Below, piece by piece: positions 7,991 through 17,344 of a stretch of 46,158 nucleotides of DNA. Location of the stretch: positions 1 to 46,158 of the IMG/VR virus record IMGVR_UViG_3300024239_000004. The stretch is one strand, 5' to 3'. The translations under genes and the position numbers were made by a program. Source of the stretch: a virus. Below the pieces are notes generated by a model. That model had not been told where the DNA came from and searched no databases. It was given only the letters and a program-made list of their open reading frames with translations. Within the stretch, counting starts at the first letter, position 1, and each line of letters begins with the position of its first letter.

Positions 7991-8424
7991 TGGATAATAT
8001 CACTTGGATTAATTCAGTTGCTGGAAAGCCTTGGGTTGATCGCGCTTATGGACCAACCGCATTCGACTGTTGGGGATTAGTTATCGACTCATTCCGCAGA
8101 ATTGACGGCGTAGAGCTGCAAGAAGTCGCTGGTTATGGCGAAGGCTTGCCAATCGAAGAAATAGGCGCAGAGACGGCCACGTTATACGGATGGCCTGAAA
8201 TTGCCAAACCTGCTGATGGTTGCGTCTTTTGTATTTATCTATCCAATGGCTCAATGGTTCACGTTGGCCGCATCTTGTCTATTTACAAAGCTGGATTACA
8301 CGCAGTTCATGCTGCAGGAAAAGACGGTAAAGGCCAAGTCGCAGTTGAGGCTGTGCGCTCAATAACAGACAAATACAAAGACCGGATTAAATACTACATG
8401 AGGCCAACCGATGCCAGTAATTAG
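7990..8424 (+). CDS. NlpC/P60-type tail-tip peptidase
   Basis: The 144-residue protein carries the NlpC/P60 catalytic Cys motif AFDCWGLV (Cys at about residue 27) and a later His motif, SMVHVGRI (about residues 88-95). Such enzymes, like lambda gpK, sit at the tail tip and cut peptidoglycan stem peptides during entry. It overlaps the next gene by 14 bases. Confidence 0.88.
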   Translation: MDNITWINSVAGKPWVDRAYGPTAFDCWGLVIDSFRRIDGVELQEVAGYGEGLPIEEIGAETATLYGWPEIAKPADGCVFCIYLSNGSMVHVGRILSIYKAGLHAVHAAGKDGKGQVAVEAVRSITDKYKDRIKYYMRPTDASN

Positions 8425-10858
8425 CATTCAGCGAGATCCGGCAAATATATCGCAGGCAGAACATCACAAGATAGATGGGCAGATAAATCTACTTGAATGG
8501 CTGTGCGCTAATGTCGAGCACAACATGAATGATTTGCACTGTGCTTTCTACCTTAACCAGAAAGAGCTTTGCAATACTTGGGATTATGACCATGAAAAAT
8601 GTAACGAGCTATTAGACATTGAAATAGGTTTATTGGATCAGGTTGTTTTAGTTGTTAGACCTGCAGGTGTAGATCCATTCACCGCCGCGATAATCGTAGC
8701 CATAGCTGTAACCGCTGCTGTTGTCGTAGCCTCACTTATACCTAAAGTGCCAGACCAGATCGACACTGGCGATCCAACAAGCAACAACCAATTAAACACC
8801 GCATCAAACAGCTTTAGACCAAGACAAGCGATACCTGATATAGCCGGACAAGTTGTTGCTTATCCTGACTTTGCTCAAAGATCGTATTACTACTATGAAA
8901 GCAATAGGCGCGTATTTGTCGAGGTTTTCTGCGTTAGTATTGGACATATCGAGGCGTCTACCGATGACGTAAAAGAGGGTGATACACCATTTTCTGATAT
9001 AGGCGGATACAAGGCAGAATTTTTCGGCCCAAATGAACACCCATCAACACTGCTTAATGTCTACACAAACCCGTCAACTCAGGATGTTGATCTTCTTTCG
9101 CCGGACCAGCAAACAAAAAGCGCTTATGTTGACTCAGGATCTGTTATAGGACTGACTGGCAGGGTTACTGTTGGTGCCGAGATAATGGAGCAGTTAGCTT
9201 TAGCTGTTGGAAATAATGTAGAAATAAACATAGAAGCAAGCTCTATCGATTCAGGAACATTTGAGGTTAACGGATCGTATGTGGTGACAGCGGTCGATGA
9301 AAATTATTTTGAAGTGGTCAGCGATTGGTCTGAAGCTGGAAGTATACAGAGCGGATACATAGCTAATACTGATTACTCATCAACAGCGCCATGGTATTTT
9401 ATAGGTTCAGCGCAGAGGATTTGGTTTAGTGTAAAAATGCCATCCGGCATTAGAAAGGGCGATGGAACTGACGCTTCAGTTAATTTTAGATTCACTGCTG
9501 AGCTTTTAGATGAAGATGGAGAGCCGACAGGCACAACCCTTGTTAGAGAGGGGTCATTTTTTGGCAACACACAAGAGGCTCAATATCAAACATTTGAAAT
9601 GAATGCTGATATATTTGGCTCGGTGAAGAAATTCAGGGCGAAAGCTGAAAGGCTAAGCTCCTACCTTGGTGACAACTCAATAGATTTACTCACTCTGGAC
9701 GCAATAAGCGCAGTGCAGGATTACGCGCCAAACTTTGGAAATGTGACAATTTTAAAAGTTGAAAGAAGGTCCGTACAGAGAATAAACAGAGGCGGCAGCG
9801 AAAAAATAAATTGCTTAGTGACTCGCAAGCTTCGTATTTTCGATAACGAAACAAAAACATACGGCACTGATTATGTGGCGACAAGAAGCTTTGCAGATTA
9901 CGCTTTTTATCTTTTGCATGAAAGGATGGGTGTAGCTATTGAAAATATCAACACTGATGATTTGTTTGGCATAAAAGAAAATCTGTCAGATGCGCAGCTT
10001 GGTTATTTTGACTGGACTTTTGACGATAAGTCAGTAGGCGCAAGAGACAGGCTTGAATTAATCTGCAATGTGGCTCGCGTTCGCTACTGGAACGAAGGCT
10101 TAAACTGGTCTTTTACCCGCGAAGAATTAAAGCCAGTTCGCCAACTTATGTTTAACCGCCGTAACTTAAAATCTGCATCTGCTCAGTATGTTCAGCGATT
10201 CCGCCAACCGTCCAATTTTGACGGCGTAACGATCAAGTATGTCGATCCGGTAAAAAACGCTCAAGTAGAAATCCATAAGCGGATTGTCGGAACTTCATTT
10301 GTTGACGGCCAGGGCAACGAGCCATACGAAATAGAGCTAAGCGGCTGTAGAAACCTGCTACAAGCGCAGAACAGATTAGAGCTTGAGGTAAGGCGGTTAA
10401 TCTATCAAAACATCAGAGTTACCGACACGGCGCTTAATGACGCTTTATTATGCCGCTTAGGTTATCGCGTCGATTGGGTTGATATGTACGACTCTGATCT
10501 ATTTAGCGGCGAAATTATCGGCATTGATGGCAACGCTTATAAAACATCAGAGCGATTCACGCCTAAGCCCGGAGTTGATTATTATGTTTATGTAACCGAC
10601 GATGAAGGCAATCCATCAAACAGCGTCATAGCAACAGCAAGATCTGACGGCAACTTGTTCGGATTTGAAGCGTACGGCCTGTCAGGTGTATTTTTGTCTG
10701 GTGGTGTTGTACAATTAGGCAGCAGGTATTTTATCGCGTCAAATGACGATTTAGACGCCTCGGCGTTTACAGTAATCGGCAGGGGTAGACCAAATGAGAT
10801 GGGCGAGTGCGAAATCGAGTTGGCGGAATACAACCCACTTATGTTTGAGGCTGACTGA
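8411..10858 (+). CDS. Tail tip / host specificity protein J-like
   Basis: The 815-residue protein combines several parts. Residues 1-85 look like a ubiquitin-like lambda gpI-type domain. Residues 88-118 form a hydrophobic Ala/Val/Ile segment (TAAIIVAIAVTAAVVVASLI), common in gpI and TipJ proteins. The rest is a long, mainly beta, J-like region with baseplate hub features (RDRLELICNVARVRYWNEG and later RVDWVDMYDSDLFSGEIIGI). It builds the tail tip and contacts the receptor or fibres. The following genes encode the exchangeable receptor-binding parts. Confidence 0.82.
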   Translation: MPVISIQRDPANISQAEHHKIDGQINLLEWLCANVEHNMNDLHCAFYLNQKELCNTWDYDHEKCNELLDIEIGLLDQVVLVVRPAGVDPFTAAIIVAIAVTAAVVVASLIPKVPDQIDTGDPTSNNQLNTASNSFRPRQAIPDIAGQVVAYPDFAQRSYYYYESNRRVFVEVFCVSIGHIEASTDDVKEGDTPFSDIGGYKAEFFGPNEHPSTLLNVYTNPSTQDVDLLSPDQQTKSAYVDSGSVIGLTGRVTVGAEIMEQLALAVGNNVEINIEASSIDSGTFEVNGSYVVTAVDENYFEVVSDWSEAGSIQSGYIANTDYSSTAPWYFIGSAQRIWFSVKMPSGIRKGDGTDASVNFRFTAELLDEDGEPTGTTLVREGSFFGNTQEAQYQTFEMNADIFGSVKKFRAKAERLSSYLGDNSIDLLTLDAISAVQDYAPNFGNVTILKVERRSVQRINRGGSEKINCLVTRKLRIFDNETKTYGTDYVATRSFADYAFYLLHERMGVAIENINTDDLFGIKENLSDAQLGYFDWTFDDKSVGARDRLELICNVARVRYWNEGLNWSFTREELKPVRQLMFNRRNLKSASAQYVQRFRQPSNFDGVTIKYVDPVKNAQVEIHKRIVGTSFVDGQGNEPYEIELSGCRNLLQAQNRLELEVRRLIYQNIRVTDTALNDALLCRLGYRVDWVDMYDSDLFSGEIIGIDGNAYKTSERFTPKPGVDYYVYVTDDEGNPSNSVIATARSDGNLFGFEAYGLSGVFLSGGVVQLGSRYFIASNDDLDASAFTVIGRGRPNEMGECEIELAEYNPLMFEAD

Positions 10859-11328
10859 TGCTTGAATTTCCATCATTTATTCGAGGGCCTGTTGAAGCTG
10901 GTTATTCTAGGGATGAAACCCCAAGGTTTGGAACAAGCCAGCCAGCATCCGGCGCTTATTACTCTGAAATAGTTTCAGACGATGCGCCAATGTTTTTTAG
11001 TGTCAATTTCGTCTTAACAAGAGATGAGGCTGCAGGGTTTAGAGCGTGGTTGAGACTAAATAACTATGAAATACTGACTGGAGGACAGTTTAAAATATTG
11101 CTGTCCACAGAGGACGGCATAACAGAGCAGGTAGCCAGCTTTACACCAAACGGAATACCTCAACTATCCAGCGAATCAGGGCGCGTGGTAAATTACTCTG
11201 GTGAAATTTTAGTGCAGCGATTTAATGAGCCGTCATTAGGCAGCGAAGATTTGGTGCTTGGTGCACTGGAGCTTGGCGGACGATCTCTGCTAGACACAAT
11301 AGTTAACATAGATATGCCAAGGATTTGA
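10858..11328 (+). CDS. Distal tail protein of unknown family
   Basis: The 156-residue protein begins LEFPSFIRGPVEAGYSRDETPRFGTSQPASG and has the DEAAGFRAWLRLNNYE pattern seen in small tail proteins encoded next to J-like genes. Probably it attaches the tailspike or fibre to the tip. The start overlaps the previous stop (TGATG). Confidence 0.65.
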   Translation: MLEFPSFIRGPVEAGYSRDETPRFGTSQPASGAYYSEIVSDDAPMFFSVNFVLTRDEAAGFRAWLRLNNYEILTGGQFKILLSTEDGITEQVASFTPNGIPQLSSESGRVVNYSGEILVQRFNEPSLGSEDLVLGALELGGRSLLDTIVNIDMPRI

Positions 11329-11329
11329 T

Positions 11330-13777
11330 ATGCCATTAAATGATCCGGTCCCATCATCAGCATTTGATGTGCTGCAGCGAAACACTAAAGATACCGACAG
11401 GTTTGTCAATAGCGAGTCTATTTTTAAAAACCGCACAAACAAAAACATAAAGCCTATACCTCTAATTGAAGCAGAAGCAAGAGCGGCGGTTTTAGCAATC
11501 GGCTTTAAGTTTCTTGATCCGCTTACTTTTGAGACGGGAGCAACACTAACGTCAGCAGAGCAGGCTTTATACTGGTCTCCTGCAAACGGTGGTAACGGTT
11601 TTTACTACCGCTGGAACGGGGCATTTCCATCTGGCGGCAAAGTTGTGCCACCAAACTCAACGCCGCTAACTACAGGTGGCGTATCAGATACAGCATGGAT
11701 AATCGTACAAAACAATCTCAGCTTTGTGCAGGAAGATCGCCCATCTGGAAATATATTAATAGGCTCTAGATGGTGGAAGCCAACAAAAGCCGCCACAGCT
11801 TTGAAAGTAGCACTAAACGGCAATCCTCACTGGCTGCAAGAGTTTGTGGTTGGTCAGGCTGGCGGCAGTGCAGCAGCAGGCATAAAACTGGAAGATTTCG
11901 ATTCCAGCGCAGGTACTGGCGGTGATGATACCGTGGCTTTTGAGCAAGCTTGCCTTCGGTCAATGGAAACCGGAGAAGGTATACAACTATTAAATAAAAC
12001 TTACCTTATCAGACCTAGATTGGTCTCAGATGGTAATTATAACTTTAAGGGCTTTTTGCGAGGCATGGGTGACACGATGATCAAATCATTCACCAGCCCA
12101 GAAAGGCTTCCCGATTTAACATGGCCCAGGCTTTTACCAGTAACCGCGCACAAAGTTGAAATAAGTGGCTTTACTCTTGATGGAAACATATCAGCAGATC
12201 CAGTTGATGAAGCTGGATGGGCCTCTGGTTATGACTCATTCACAGGGGCAAGAGGTCTTGTATTAGAAAATTGTCATGGGCCGCTCGTTTTTCATGTGAC
12301 AGGTCAAAACACAATGTGGGCAGCTATTGCATCTTACGGCTGCGAACACTTTGCTATTCTGCAAAATACCATTGATTATTGCAGAGGAAGCTCTGGAGAT
12401 GGCATTTACTGCTGGGGAAGAAACGGCTTTATAGGGTATAACAAAATAAACGATGTTACACGCATAGGTATTGTTGTAGAAACGAACGCAGGATCTACGT
12501 TCACATCAAGAAACATTCAAATAATCGGCAATAAAATGACTTATGGTCATGATGCTTCTGGTTTATATGGAGGCGTTGAGGGTAATGTAGGCATATGGTG
12601 CGAAAACACGCTTAACGTTAATACAGAGCTTAATGAGGTTATTGACTTCCTTGAGGGTGGAATAAGATCTGTCCCATCGTTTATATCTGGAACAGAGGAT
12701 TCAGTTGATAATTACTACAGAGCAACAACGCTACATAAAAACAATATTATCAAAAAAACAAGATATGGGTATCTGGTTGACAATATTTATGATGGAATTA
12801 CAAACGTAACTCACATAGAAGGTGGCACTGTCACAGAGGTCAATGTTGGTGTTTATGTTGGAACTCAAGCCGAATTTGTACCAAACAACAAAGTGGTCAT
12901 CAAAGATCTTGATGTCGGCATATCAGTCCACAACATAGCAACAAGAGCTGTAATGCAGTTAGCTGGTTATGTTGAAATAGACGGAATGAATGTTTATTTT
13001 GATGACAATTTTAATCAGGAGTTATGGGATTCTCCGACAGACGTTTCTGGATATTCGACATTTGGCGCATTCAGCAATGACTCAGGATATGAATTTAAAG
13101 CAAGAAACGTAAGGTGTTACAAGGTTATTGATGGAGTAAGGACCAGCATTGGCGTTAGAACAAAATTCGAAAGCCCCAAGACAAAAGAGAGGCTATCGCT
13201 TATCTTGGAGGATATGGTTACATCTCAACTGACCAATGTTGTAAGAAAATTTCATTACATTGGTGGCGAGGCAAGACAGCTTGGCAGTGATGTACCTACT
13301 GAAATCGGCTTGTACGAAAGAGTAAGGGTAACAGGAAGGAATCTTGTCGGCACCTCGCCGCAAATAGTTAGTGTCGAGGATTCGTGCGAATACATCAAGT
13401 TTGACAGATGTGACATTGAAATGGATTCTCCTGATGAGTACCTGTATTTGTACAATCAAACTAAAGTGTCAGTAATGCCGCTGGTAAGACTTCATGGTTG
13501 CAAAATAAAGAGAAACTTTGAAACTAATGGCCCGGCAATTAGGGTTAATGCGAGCCCAGAACTACTTTCGGAGTATGACGATATATTTAACTATGAAATG
13601 AGCCTGTGCACCATCGAAAATACCGGTGGCACAACATCAAATCCGATAGTTATTTCTGATTATGACGCCCCAGACGGTGCAAAACTGATAGGATATGGCA
13701 ATATTAAGTCAGCCTCTATCACAAACAATACGTCAGGAAATATTTCCACAGCAAACTTTAACGTAGTGGCTCTATAA
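11330..13777 (+). CDS. Tailspike with parallel beta-helix, probable polysaccharide-binding or -degrading protein
   Basis: The 815-residue protein has an N-terminal region of about 165 residues resembling tailspike head-binding domains (YWSPANGGNGFYYRWNGAFP, then TTGGVSDTAWI). A right-handed parallel beta-helix follows from about residue 185 (KLEDFDSSAGTGGDDTVAFE is the usual pectate-lyase-like entry), with many N-rich coils such as ISGFTLDGNI and KNNIIKKTRYGYLV. Such spikes bind and often cut surface polysaccharides. Catalytic residues cannot be assigned from the sequence alone. Confidence 0.85.
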   Translation: MPLNDPVPSSAFDVLQRNTKDTDRFVNSESIFKNRTNKNIKPIPLIEAEARAAVLAIGFKFLDPLTFETGATLTSAEQALYWSPANGGNGFYYRWNGAFPSGGKVVPPNSTPLTTGGVSDTAWIIVQNNLSFVQEDRPSGNILIGSRWWKPTKAATALKVALNGNPHWLQEFVVGQAGGSAAAGIKLEDFDSSAGTGGDDTVAFEQACLRSMETGEGIQLLNKTYLIRPRLVSDGNYNFKGFLRGMGDTMIKSFTSPERLPDLTWPRLLPVTAHKVEISGFTLDGNISADPVDEAGWASGYDSFTGARGLVLENCHGPLVFHVTGQNTMWAAIASYGCEHFAILQNTIDYCRGSSGDGIYCWGRNGFIGYNKINDVTRIGIVVETNAGSTFTSRNIQIIGNKMTYGHDASGLYGGVEGNVGIWCENTLNVNTELNEVIDFLEGGIRSVPSFISGTEDSVDNYYRATTLHKNNIIKKTRYGYLVDNIYDGITNVTHIEGGTVTEVNVGVYVGTQAEFVPNNKVVIKDLDVGISVHNIATRAVMQLAGYVEIDGMNVYFDDNFNQELWDSPTDVSGYSTFGAFSNDSGYEFKARNVRCYKVIDGVRTSIGVRTKFESPKTKERLSLILEDMVTSQLTNVVRKFHYIGGEARQLGSDVPTEIGLYERVRVTGRNLVGTSPQIVSVEDSCEYIKFDRCDIEMDSPDEYLYLYNQTKVSVMPLVRLHGCKIKRNFETNGPAIRVNASPELLSEYDDIFNYEMSLCTIENTGGTTSNPIVISDYDAPDGAKLIGYGNIKSASITNNTSGNISTANFNVVAL

Positions 13778-13786
13778 GGATTAATT

Positions 13787-14521
13787 ATGGCAACAACTTA
13801 CACATTTGACAACGTACCTGATGAGTCGCTAATAAATGCAGGTGACAAGCTTAAGGTGTCGTTGTCAGATCCAATCCCATCATGGGTTTGGGTCGGCGGA
13901 TACGGCTGGGCTGCAATCACGGATGAGTCAGCAGGGAGCATAGCTGTAACCGCAGCACAGGAGGCTTTATCCAGTGCTGATATAGCAGTAGCGGCAGCAG
14001 AGGAATCAGCAGAATCAGCGGCTGAATCTGCTGATTCTGCCAGCCTTGCTCTGGCTCTATCAAATTATGTCGGATCATGGTCTTCTGCGACTGGTGCAGC
14101 ATCAAAACCTGCATCATATGGGCATAACGGCGCAGTATGGGCCTTAAATGTTGACCTTGCTGATATAACGCTGTCTGAGCCATCACTGTCCAACGATGAT
14201 TGGCAAATTGCCTCGCAAGCGACGCTGACGACAGAATTAAAGTCAGTCATTATACCAGCGTCTGGGACTCTGCAATGGGGAGCTGTCAATGAATTCCTGT
14301 CTGCTTCCACTGTTACAATGCCATTGGCTAGTGCTGTTGATGCTAATACATTTTTGGATGTATACGTATCAGAAAAACACAAAGGAATAACCGTCACTAT
14401 CAATAGTAGCGGTAGCGACACATTTAACAGCGGAGTTGCCGACAATCAGTTGATTTTAAATTTTACGTCAGGAGGGGCTATAAGAATAACTTCCGATGGC
14501 ATATCTGAGTTGAGGATTTAA
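13787..14521 (+). CDS. Tail fibre protein with coiled-coil stalk
   Basis: The 244-residue protein has a short N-terminal domain, an Ala/Ser/Glu heptad-like segment at about residues 52-87 (EESAESAAESADSASLALAL) typical of a trimeric fibre stalk, and then YVGSWSSATGAASKPASYGHNGAVW, a common phage fibre module. The C-terminus is beta-rich. A strong AAGGA ribosome site precedes it. Confidence 0.78.
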   Translation: MATTYTFDNVPDESLINAGDKLKVSLSDPIPSWVWVGGYGWAAITDESAGSIAVTAAQEALSSADIAVAAAEESAESAAESADSASLALALSNYVGSWSSATGAASKPASYGHNGAVWALNVDLADITLSEPSLSNDDWQIASQATLTTELKSVIIPASGTLQWGAVNEFLSASTVTMPLASAVDANTFLDVYVSEKHKGITVTINSSGSDTFNSGVADNQLILNFTSGGAIRITSDGISELRI

Positions 14522-14523
14522 AC

Positions 14524-15231
14524 ATGGCTATAACAATAGAAATAGGCGGAAGCTCTGCGCAAACAGTGGTTAAAAAATCTCAAAAATTCATAACTTCTGG
14601 CAATTGGACCCGTCCTGCAAATATTGCAGGAGATACGGTATATGTAACTGCATGTGCTGGTGGAGGCAGTGGAGGCTCCTCTGGTAGTACAGATCCTGGT
14701 TATTGGTCTTACGGTGGATGGGGCGGCGGTTACGTTGAAAGGCAACCGATAAACGTTTTATCAGTACCATCCGCAACTGTTACCATAGGAGCTGGTGGGA
14801 TCTCGGCTGGTAATGGTAATGTTGGTAATGCTGGTGGTGACACATCTTTTGGTTCCCTGTTGACTGTACGTGGAGGCTCTGGCGGAGGAAGGGTTAAGAA
14901 TGCTACTGCTCCATCCACAGATATACAAATAGCTTTTGCAGGTTCTGGAATAGCTCCTTACATGATTTACTCGGACGGTACTAGTAATCCGATTGTTTCT
15001 TACATGACGCAGAGTAGCTCAGTAGCTGGAAATAAAAAAGGGGCAAACTCCAACATAAGTAATGGTGTATTCGCAGGAGGAGGGGCTGAAGGAAGGTTTG
15101 GTAATGGAGGTGACGCCAGTTCCGGTAGTGCTTTGGCAAATTCAGGTGCCGGCGGCGGCGCATCACACACAGGTTCAACTGGTAGTGGTGGGTCAGGTGT
15201 CTTAATTATTGAGTGGGAAGAGTTTGTATGA
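14524..15231 (+). CDS. Glycine-rich tail adhesin
   Basis: The 235-residue protein has a short N-terminal strand region and a KFITSGNWTRP motif seen in phage glycine-rich tail domains. About 150 residues of Gly-rich loops follow (CAGGGSGGSSGS, GGWGGGYVERQP, GAGGGASHTGSTGSGGSG). Such Gly-rich loops, like those of the gp38-type adhesins, are exchangeable receptor contacts. Its location after the spike and fibre genes supports a receptor-binding role. Confidence 0.75.
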   Translation: MAITIEIGGSSAQTVVKKSQKFITSGNWTRPANIAGDTVYVTACAGGGSGGSSGSTDPGYWSYGGWGGGYVERQPINVLSVPSATVTIGAGGISAGNGNVGNAGGDTSFGSLLTVRGGSGGGRVKNATAPSTDIQIAFAGSGIAPYMIYSDGTSNPIVSYMTQSSSVAGNKKGANSNISNGVFAGGGAEGRFGNGGDASSGSALANSGAGGGASHTGSTGSGGSGVLIIEWEEFV

Positions 15232-15392
15232 GATACGCTATAGTTGAACAAGGGAAAGTTGTGAACGTTGCTGTTGCTGATGAACCATTATTTGATAATT
15301 GGGTGGAGGGAGAAAATGCTTCAATAGGGGATTTATATTCTGACGGAATATTTACCAAGCCTACGGAAGATTCACCAGATGAATTACCGTGA
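15228..15392 (+). CDS. 54-residue tail-fibre-associated protein (XkdW-like pattern)
   Basis: The start ATG overlaps the stop of the adhesin gene (ATGA) and the stop overlaps the lysis gene by 14 bases. The sequence (MRYAIVEQGKVVNVAVAD, then GDLYSDGIFTKP) follows the pattern of short proteins encoded after phage tail fibres, in which an "Y.I...G.V.N..." hairpin is followed by "G..Y..G.F..P". It may be a fibre assembly or cap protein. Confidence 0.7.
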   Translation: MRYAIVEQGKVVNVAVADEPLFDNWVEGENASIGDLYSDGIFTKPTEDSPDELP

Positions 15393-15849
15393 TTTTAAAG
15401 AATTCTGCTTTAATCACCTATCTTGCTGGTCGCTATACAGCGAGCCAGTAACTGAACTTAATGCTATGATTGTCGCCCACGAGTCGCTCGGCTGTAAATT
15501 CATCCGGCAAATCGGCGGCGGACCTGCTCGCTCATGGTGGCAGATTGAAAAACCTACTCATGATGATGCGTGGGACCGTAGTCGATCAATCCGCAAGAAT
15601 GCAGCTAAAGCAGGAATTAAGCGCGACTGGTCAAAAATTGAAGATCCAGTTTATGCTTTGTTTGTGGCTAGGCATATTATTATGCTTGATCCAAAACCAG
15701 TACCTACCAAGCCTGCTGATATGGCGAGATGGTGCAAAGAGAAGTGGAATGGCGGAAGGCTAGTTGATGGCAAATGGATTGGCGGCGGCAAAGCAACCCC
15801 TGAAAAATACCTGAAAGATTATCATGCATGGCAAGAGGGTAAGTTATGA
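15379..15849 (+). CDS. Endolysin, lytic transglycosylase-like
   Basis: The 156-residue protein carries AHESLGCKFIRQIGGGPARS followed by WWQIE (about residues 33-57). This matches the Glu-Ser and "G.A.G.WQ" core of lysozyme-superfamily lytic transglycosylases, with the Glu of HES as the likely catalytic acid. No signal peptide is visible, so release would need a holin. It follows the tail genes and is coupled to the small gene at 15846. Confidence 0.75.
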   Translation: MNYRDFKEFCFNHLSCWSLYSEPVTELNAMIVAHESLGCKFIRQIGGGPARSWWQIEKPTHDDAWDRSRSIRKNAAKAGIKRDWSKIEDPVYALFVARHIIMLDPKPVPTKPADMARWCKEKWNGGRLVDGKWIGGGKATPEKYLKDYHAWQEGKL

Positions 15850-16046
15850 ACGCAATACTAAGTATAGTGAAAATGATACTGGCGAGGATGGCAACAAAGT
15901 ACGCCGCCGAGCTAGTTGTAAACCACACAATAAAAGCTCTTGAAAAAGCGGCGACGAATACAGAAACCACTATTGACGACGAATTAGTGGCTAAATTCAA
16001 AGCTGAAAAAGATTTTATTGTGCAAACCATTAATTCAGCATTATAA
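15846..16046 (+). CDS. Small helical protein linked to the endolysin gene
   Basis: The 66-residue protein overlaps the endolysin gene by four bases (ATGA). Residues 1-25 are amphipathic to mildly hydrophobic (AILSIVKMILARMATKYAAEL) and the rest is charged helix. Similar short proteins accompany phage endolysins, but the segment is not a clear transmembrane helix, so calling it a holin is not justified. It is the last gene of the late operon. Confidence 0.65.
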   Translation: MNAILSIVKMILARMATKYAAELVVNHTIKALEKAATNTETTIDDELVAKFKAEKDFIVQTINSAL

Positions 16047-16083
16047 TCAAACCCGACATACTCCCAAAGTTGTTGTGGTCCTT

Positions 16084-16106
16084 AGCCCCTTTATTGGGGC
16101 TTTTTT
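16084..16106 (+). terminator. Terminator of the late operon
   Basis: A 6-bp stem (AGCCCC/GGGGCT) with a six-base loop is followed by TTTTTT. It lies 37 bases after the last late gene and overlaps the 3' end of the convergent minus-strand gene. Confidence 0.88.
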
Positions 16107-16480
16107 ACATCTGCGTATCGGCGTCCAGTTTTAACGCTGTGAATTGTCGAATAGCTAACACCATATAAGGCGGCTAGATACTGCATCTTATCTTTGCTTT
16201 CACGTATTTCTATTACCTGCTCAGGCTTTAGCTTTCTTCTGACTTGTCCGGCATTTTTCTTTCTAACACAACCGCAAGAATTAGTATGCTTATTAGACGG
16301 AACAACAAGAGTTATATTTCCACACTCACAATAAGCCACCCACTTAATAGCTGATCCGCACGACCTGATTGCGGTCGGGTAAAGCATTCTTAATTTGCCT
16401 TTCACCTTTCCTGTGTGATCAACCTGATTTGTCTTTACCTTTGCTTTAATTTTTCCGGCATATTCTTGGCTGATTACCAT
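16091..16480 (-). CDS. Zinc-finger plus helix-turn-helix DNA-binding protein
   Basis: The 129-residue protein contains a zinc ribbon-like block (WVAYCECGNITLVV, then NSCGCVRKK, about residues 47-75) and a C-terminal helix-turn-helix (YLAALYGVSYSTIHSVKTG). The Cys block resembles that of phage AP2/HNH-associated DNA-binding proteins, but no HNH nuclease core is present. It is the last gene of the minus-strand early region; the ribosome site GGGGGAG is strong. Its stop codon lies inside the late terminator hairpin. Confidence 0.75.
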   Translation of the reverse strand: MVISQEYAGKIKAKVKTNQVDHTGKVKGKLRMLYPTAIRSCGSAIKWVAYCECGNITLVVPSNKHTNSCGCVRKKNAGQVRRKLKPEQVIEIRESKDKMQYLAALYGVSYSTIHSVKTGRRYADVKKPQ

Positions 16481-16806
16481 ATCTCCCCCGTCGCTCTAAA
16501 ATGTCGGATCCAATAGTTAACCGACATTGGGGGTATATTTTCGCCCATCTGTTTTACTGCTGGTACGGTTCCGATGTTATGTTCAACCTTGTACGCCATG
16601 ATACGCTTTATCTTATCCAGCAATAACCGTCTGCGCTCACCCTGCACACGAGATACGCCGTGACGGACTGGCTTTACTATAAAAGGCTCCTGACCGTGCC
16701 GCTTTAGCATCTGATTCACCTGAGCCGTTGTGTACCCGGTCATTTTTGCCACTTTCCACGGCTGGAGGTCTTTTGCCAACTCCAGTACTGTTTTAACTTC
16801 GATCAT
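16474..16806 (-). CDS. Helix-turn-helix protein of unknown role
   Basis: The 110-residue protein (start MIEVKT at 16806 with GGGG upstream) has two helix-turn-helix-like segments: AKDLQPWKVAKMTGYTTAQV at the N-terminus and ENIPPMSVNYWIRHFRATGE at the C-terminus. It overlaps the zinc-finger gene by seven bases, so the two are probably co-translated. Confidence 0.65.
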   Translation of the reverse strand: MIEVKTVLELAKDLQPWKVAKMTGYTTAQVNQMLKRHGQEPFIVKPVRHGVSRVQGERRRLLLDKIKRIMAYKVEHNIGTVPAVKQMGENIPPMSVNYWIRHFRATGEIW

Positions 16807-16842
16807 AAACAAACCCCGTAGTTATTGTGTAACACCACTCGA

Positions 16843-16932
16843 TCAATTCTTGCCATTCCTTTTGTTGTATAGCCAGTTTGACCAGCAAAATACAGCAAAG
16901 AATATTCCAACGAAAGTTAAGTATTCAATCAT
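16843..16932 (-). CDS. 29-residue single-pass membrane peptide
   Basis: The ORF starts in an ATGA overlap with the upstream gene. It encodes an almost wholly hydrophobic helix (LTFVGIFFAVFCWSNWLY) with a basic tail (NKRNGKN). The overlap and topology suggest a real micro-gene; the function is unknown. About 36 bases without a gene follow it. Confidence 0.55.
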   Translation of the reverse strand: MIEYLTFVGIFFAVFCWSNWLYNKRNGKN

Positions 16933-17141
16933 AATCTTGCCTCTATCGCTTCGGCTGCTTTCAGGTGTTCAACAACGCCAAACATCATTTGTGATCTGGC
17001 CTTGCGAATGTTTTTACTGAAACTTAATCCGGCGTTAAATTCAAAACCGACAGCCTCACAGGTTTTAATCACATTGCCGTACAAAGCCTCTTTGCTGTAA
17101 ACGCTGCTAAGGCGCTTCTTTCCTTGCTCTAGTGGTGTCAC
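16929..17141 (-). CDS. Small unknown early protein
   Basis: The 70-residue, mainly helical protein starts with GTG in a GTGA overlap, and AGGAGAG lies upstream. No membrane segment or known motif is seen. It belongs to a run of tightly overlapping minus-strand genes. Confidence 0.65.
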   Translation of the reverse strand: MTPLEQGKKRLSSVYSKEALYGNVIKTCEAVGFEFNAGLSFSKNIRKARSQMMFGVVEHLKAAEAIEARL

Positions 17142-17344
17142 TGTTGTCTCTCCTTATCTAAAAAATGGTAATCGTTGCCAGTTCGTAAAAACTCTTTATA
17201 GTCATCGGCAACCTGTTTTTCTTGGCGCTTTATTTCTTCATTGTCGCGTTCAGACTCCAGCCAGTAAAGAAAGCTAATCACCACAAAGAAAAAGATAAAT
17301 ACAGCAAACGGAATCCAGACCCATAATTCCAATAAATCAGTCAT
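17138..17344 (-). CDS. Single-pass membrane protein
   Basis: The 68-residue protein has a strong transmembrane helix at about residues 8-29 (WVWIPFAVFIFFFVVISFLY) followed by a charged helical cytoplasmic tail. TAATG and GTGA overlaps tie it to both neighbours. Its function is unknown; host membrane interaction early in infection is possible. Confidence 0.65.
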   Translation of the reverse strand: MTDLLELWVWIPFAVFIFFFVVISFLYWLESERDNEEIKRQEKQVADDYKEFLRTGNDYHFLDKERQQ

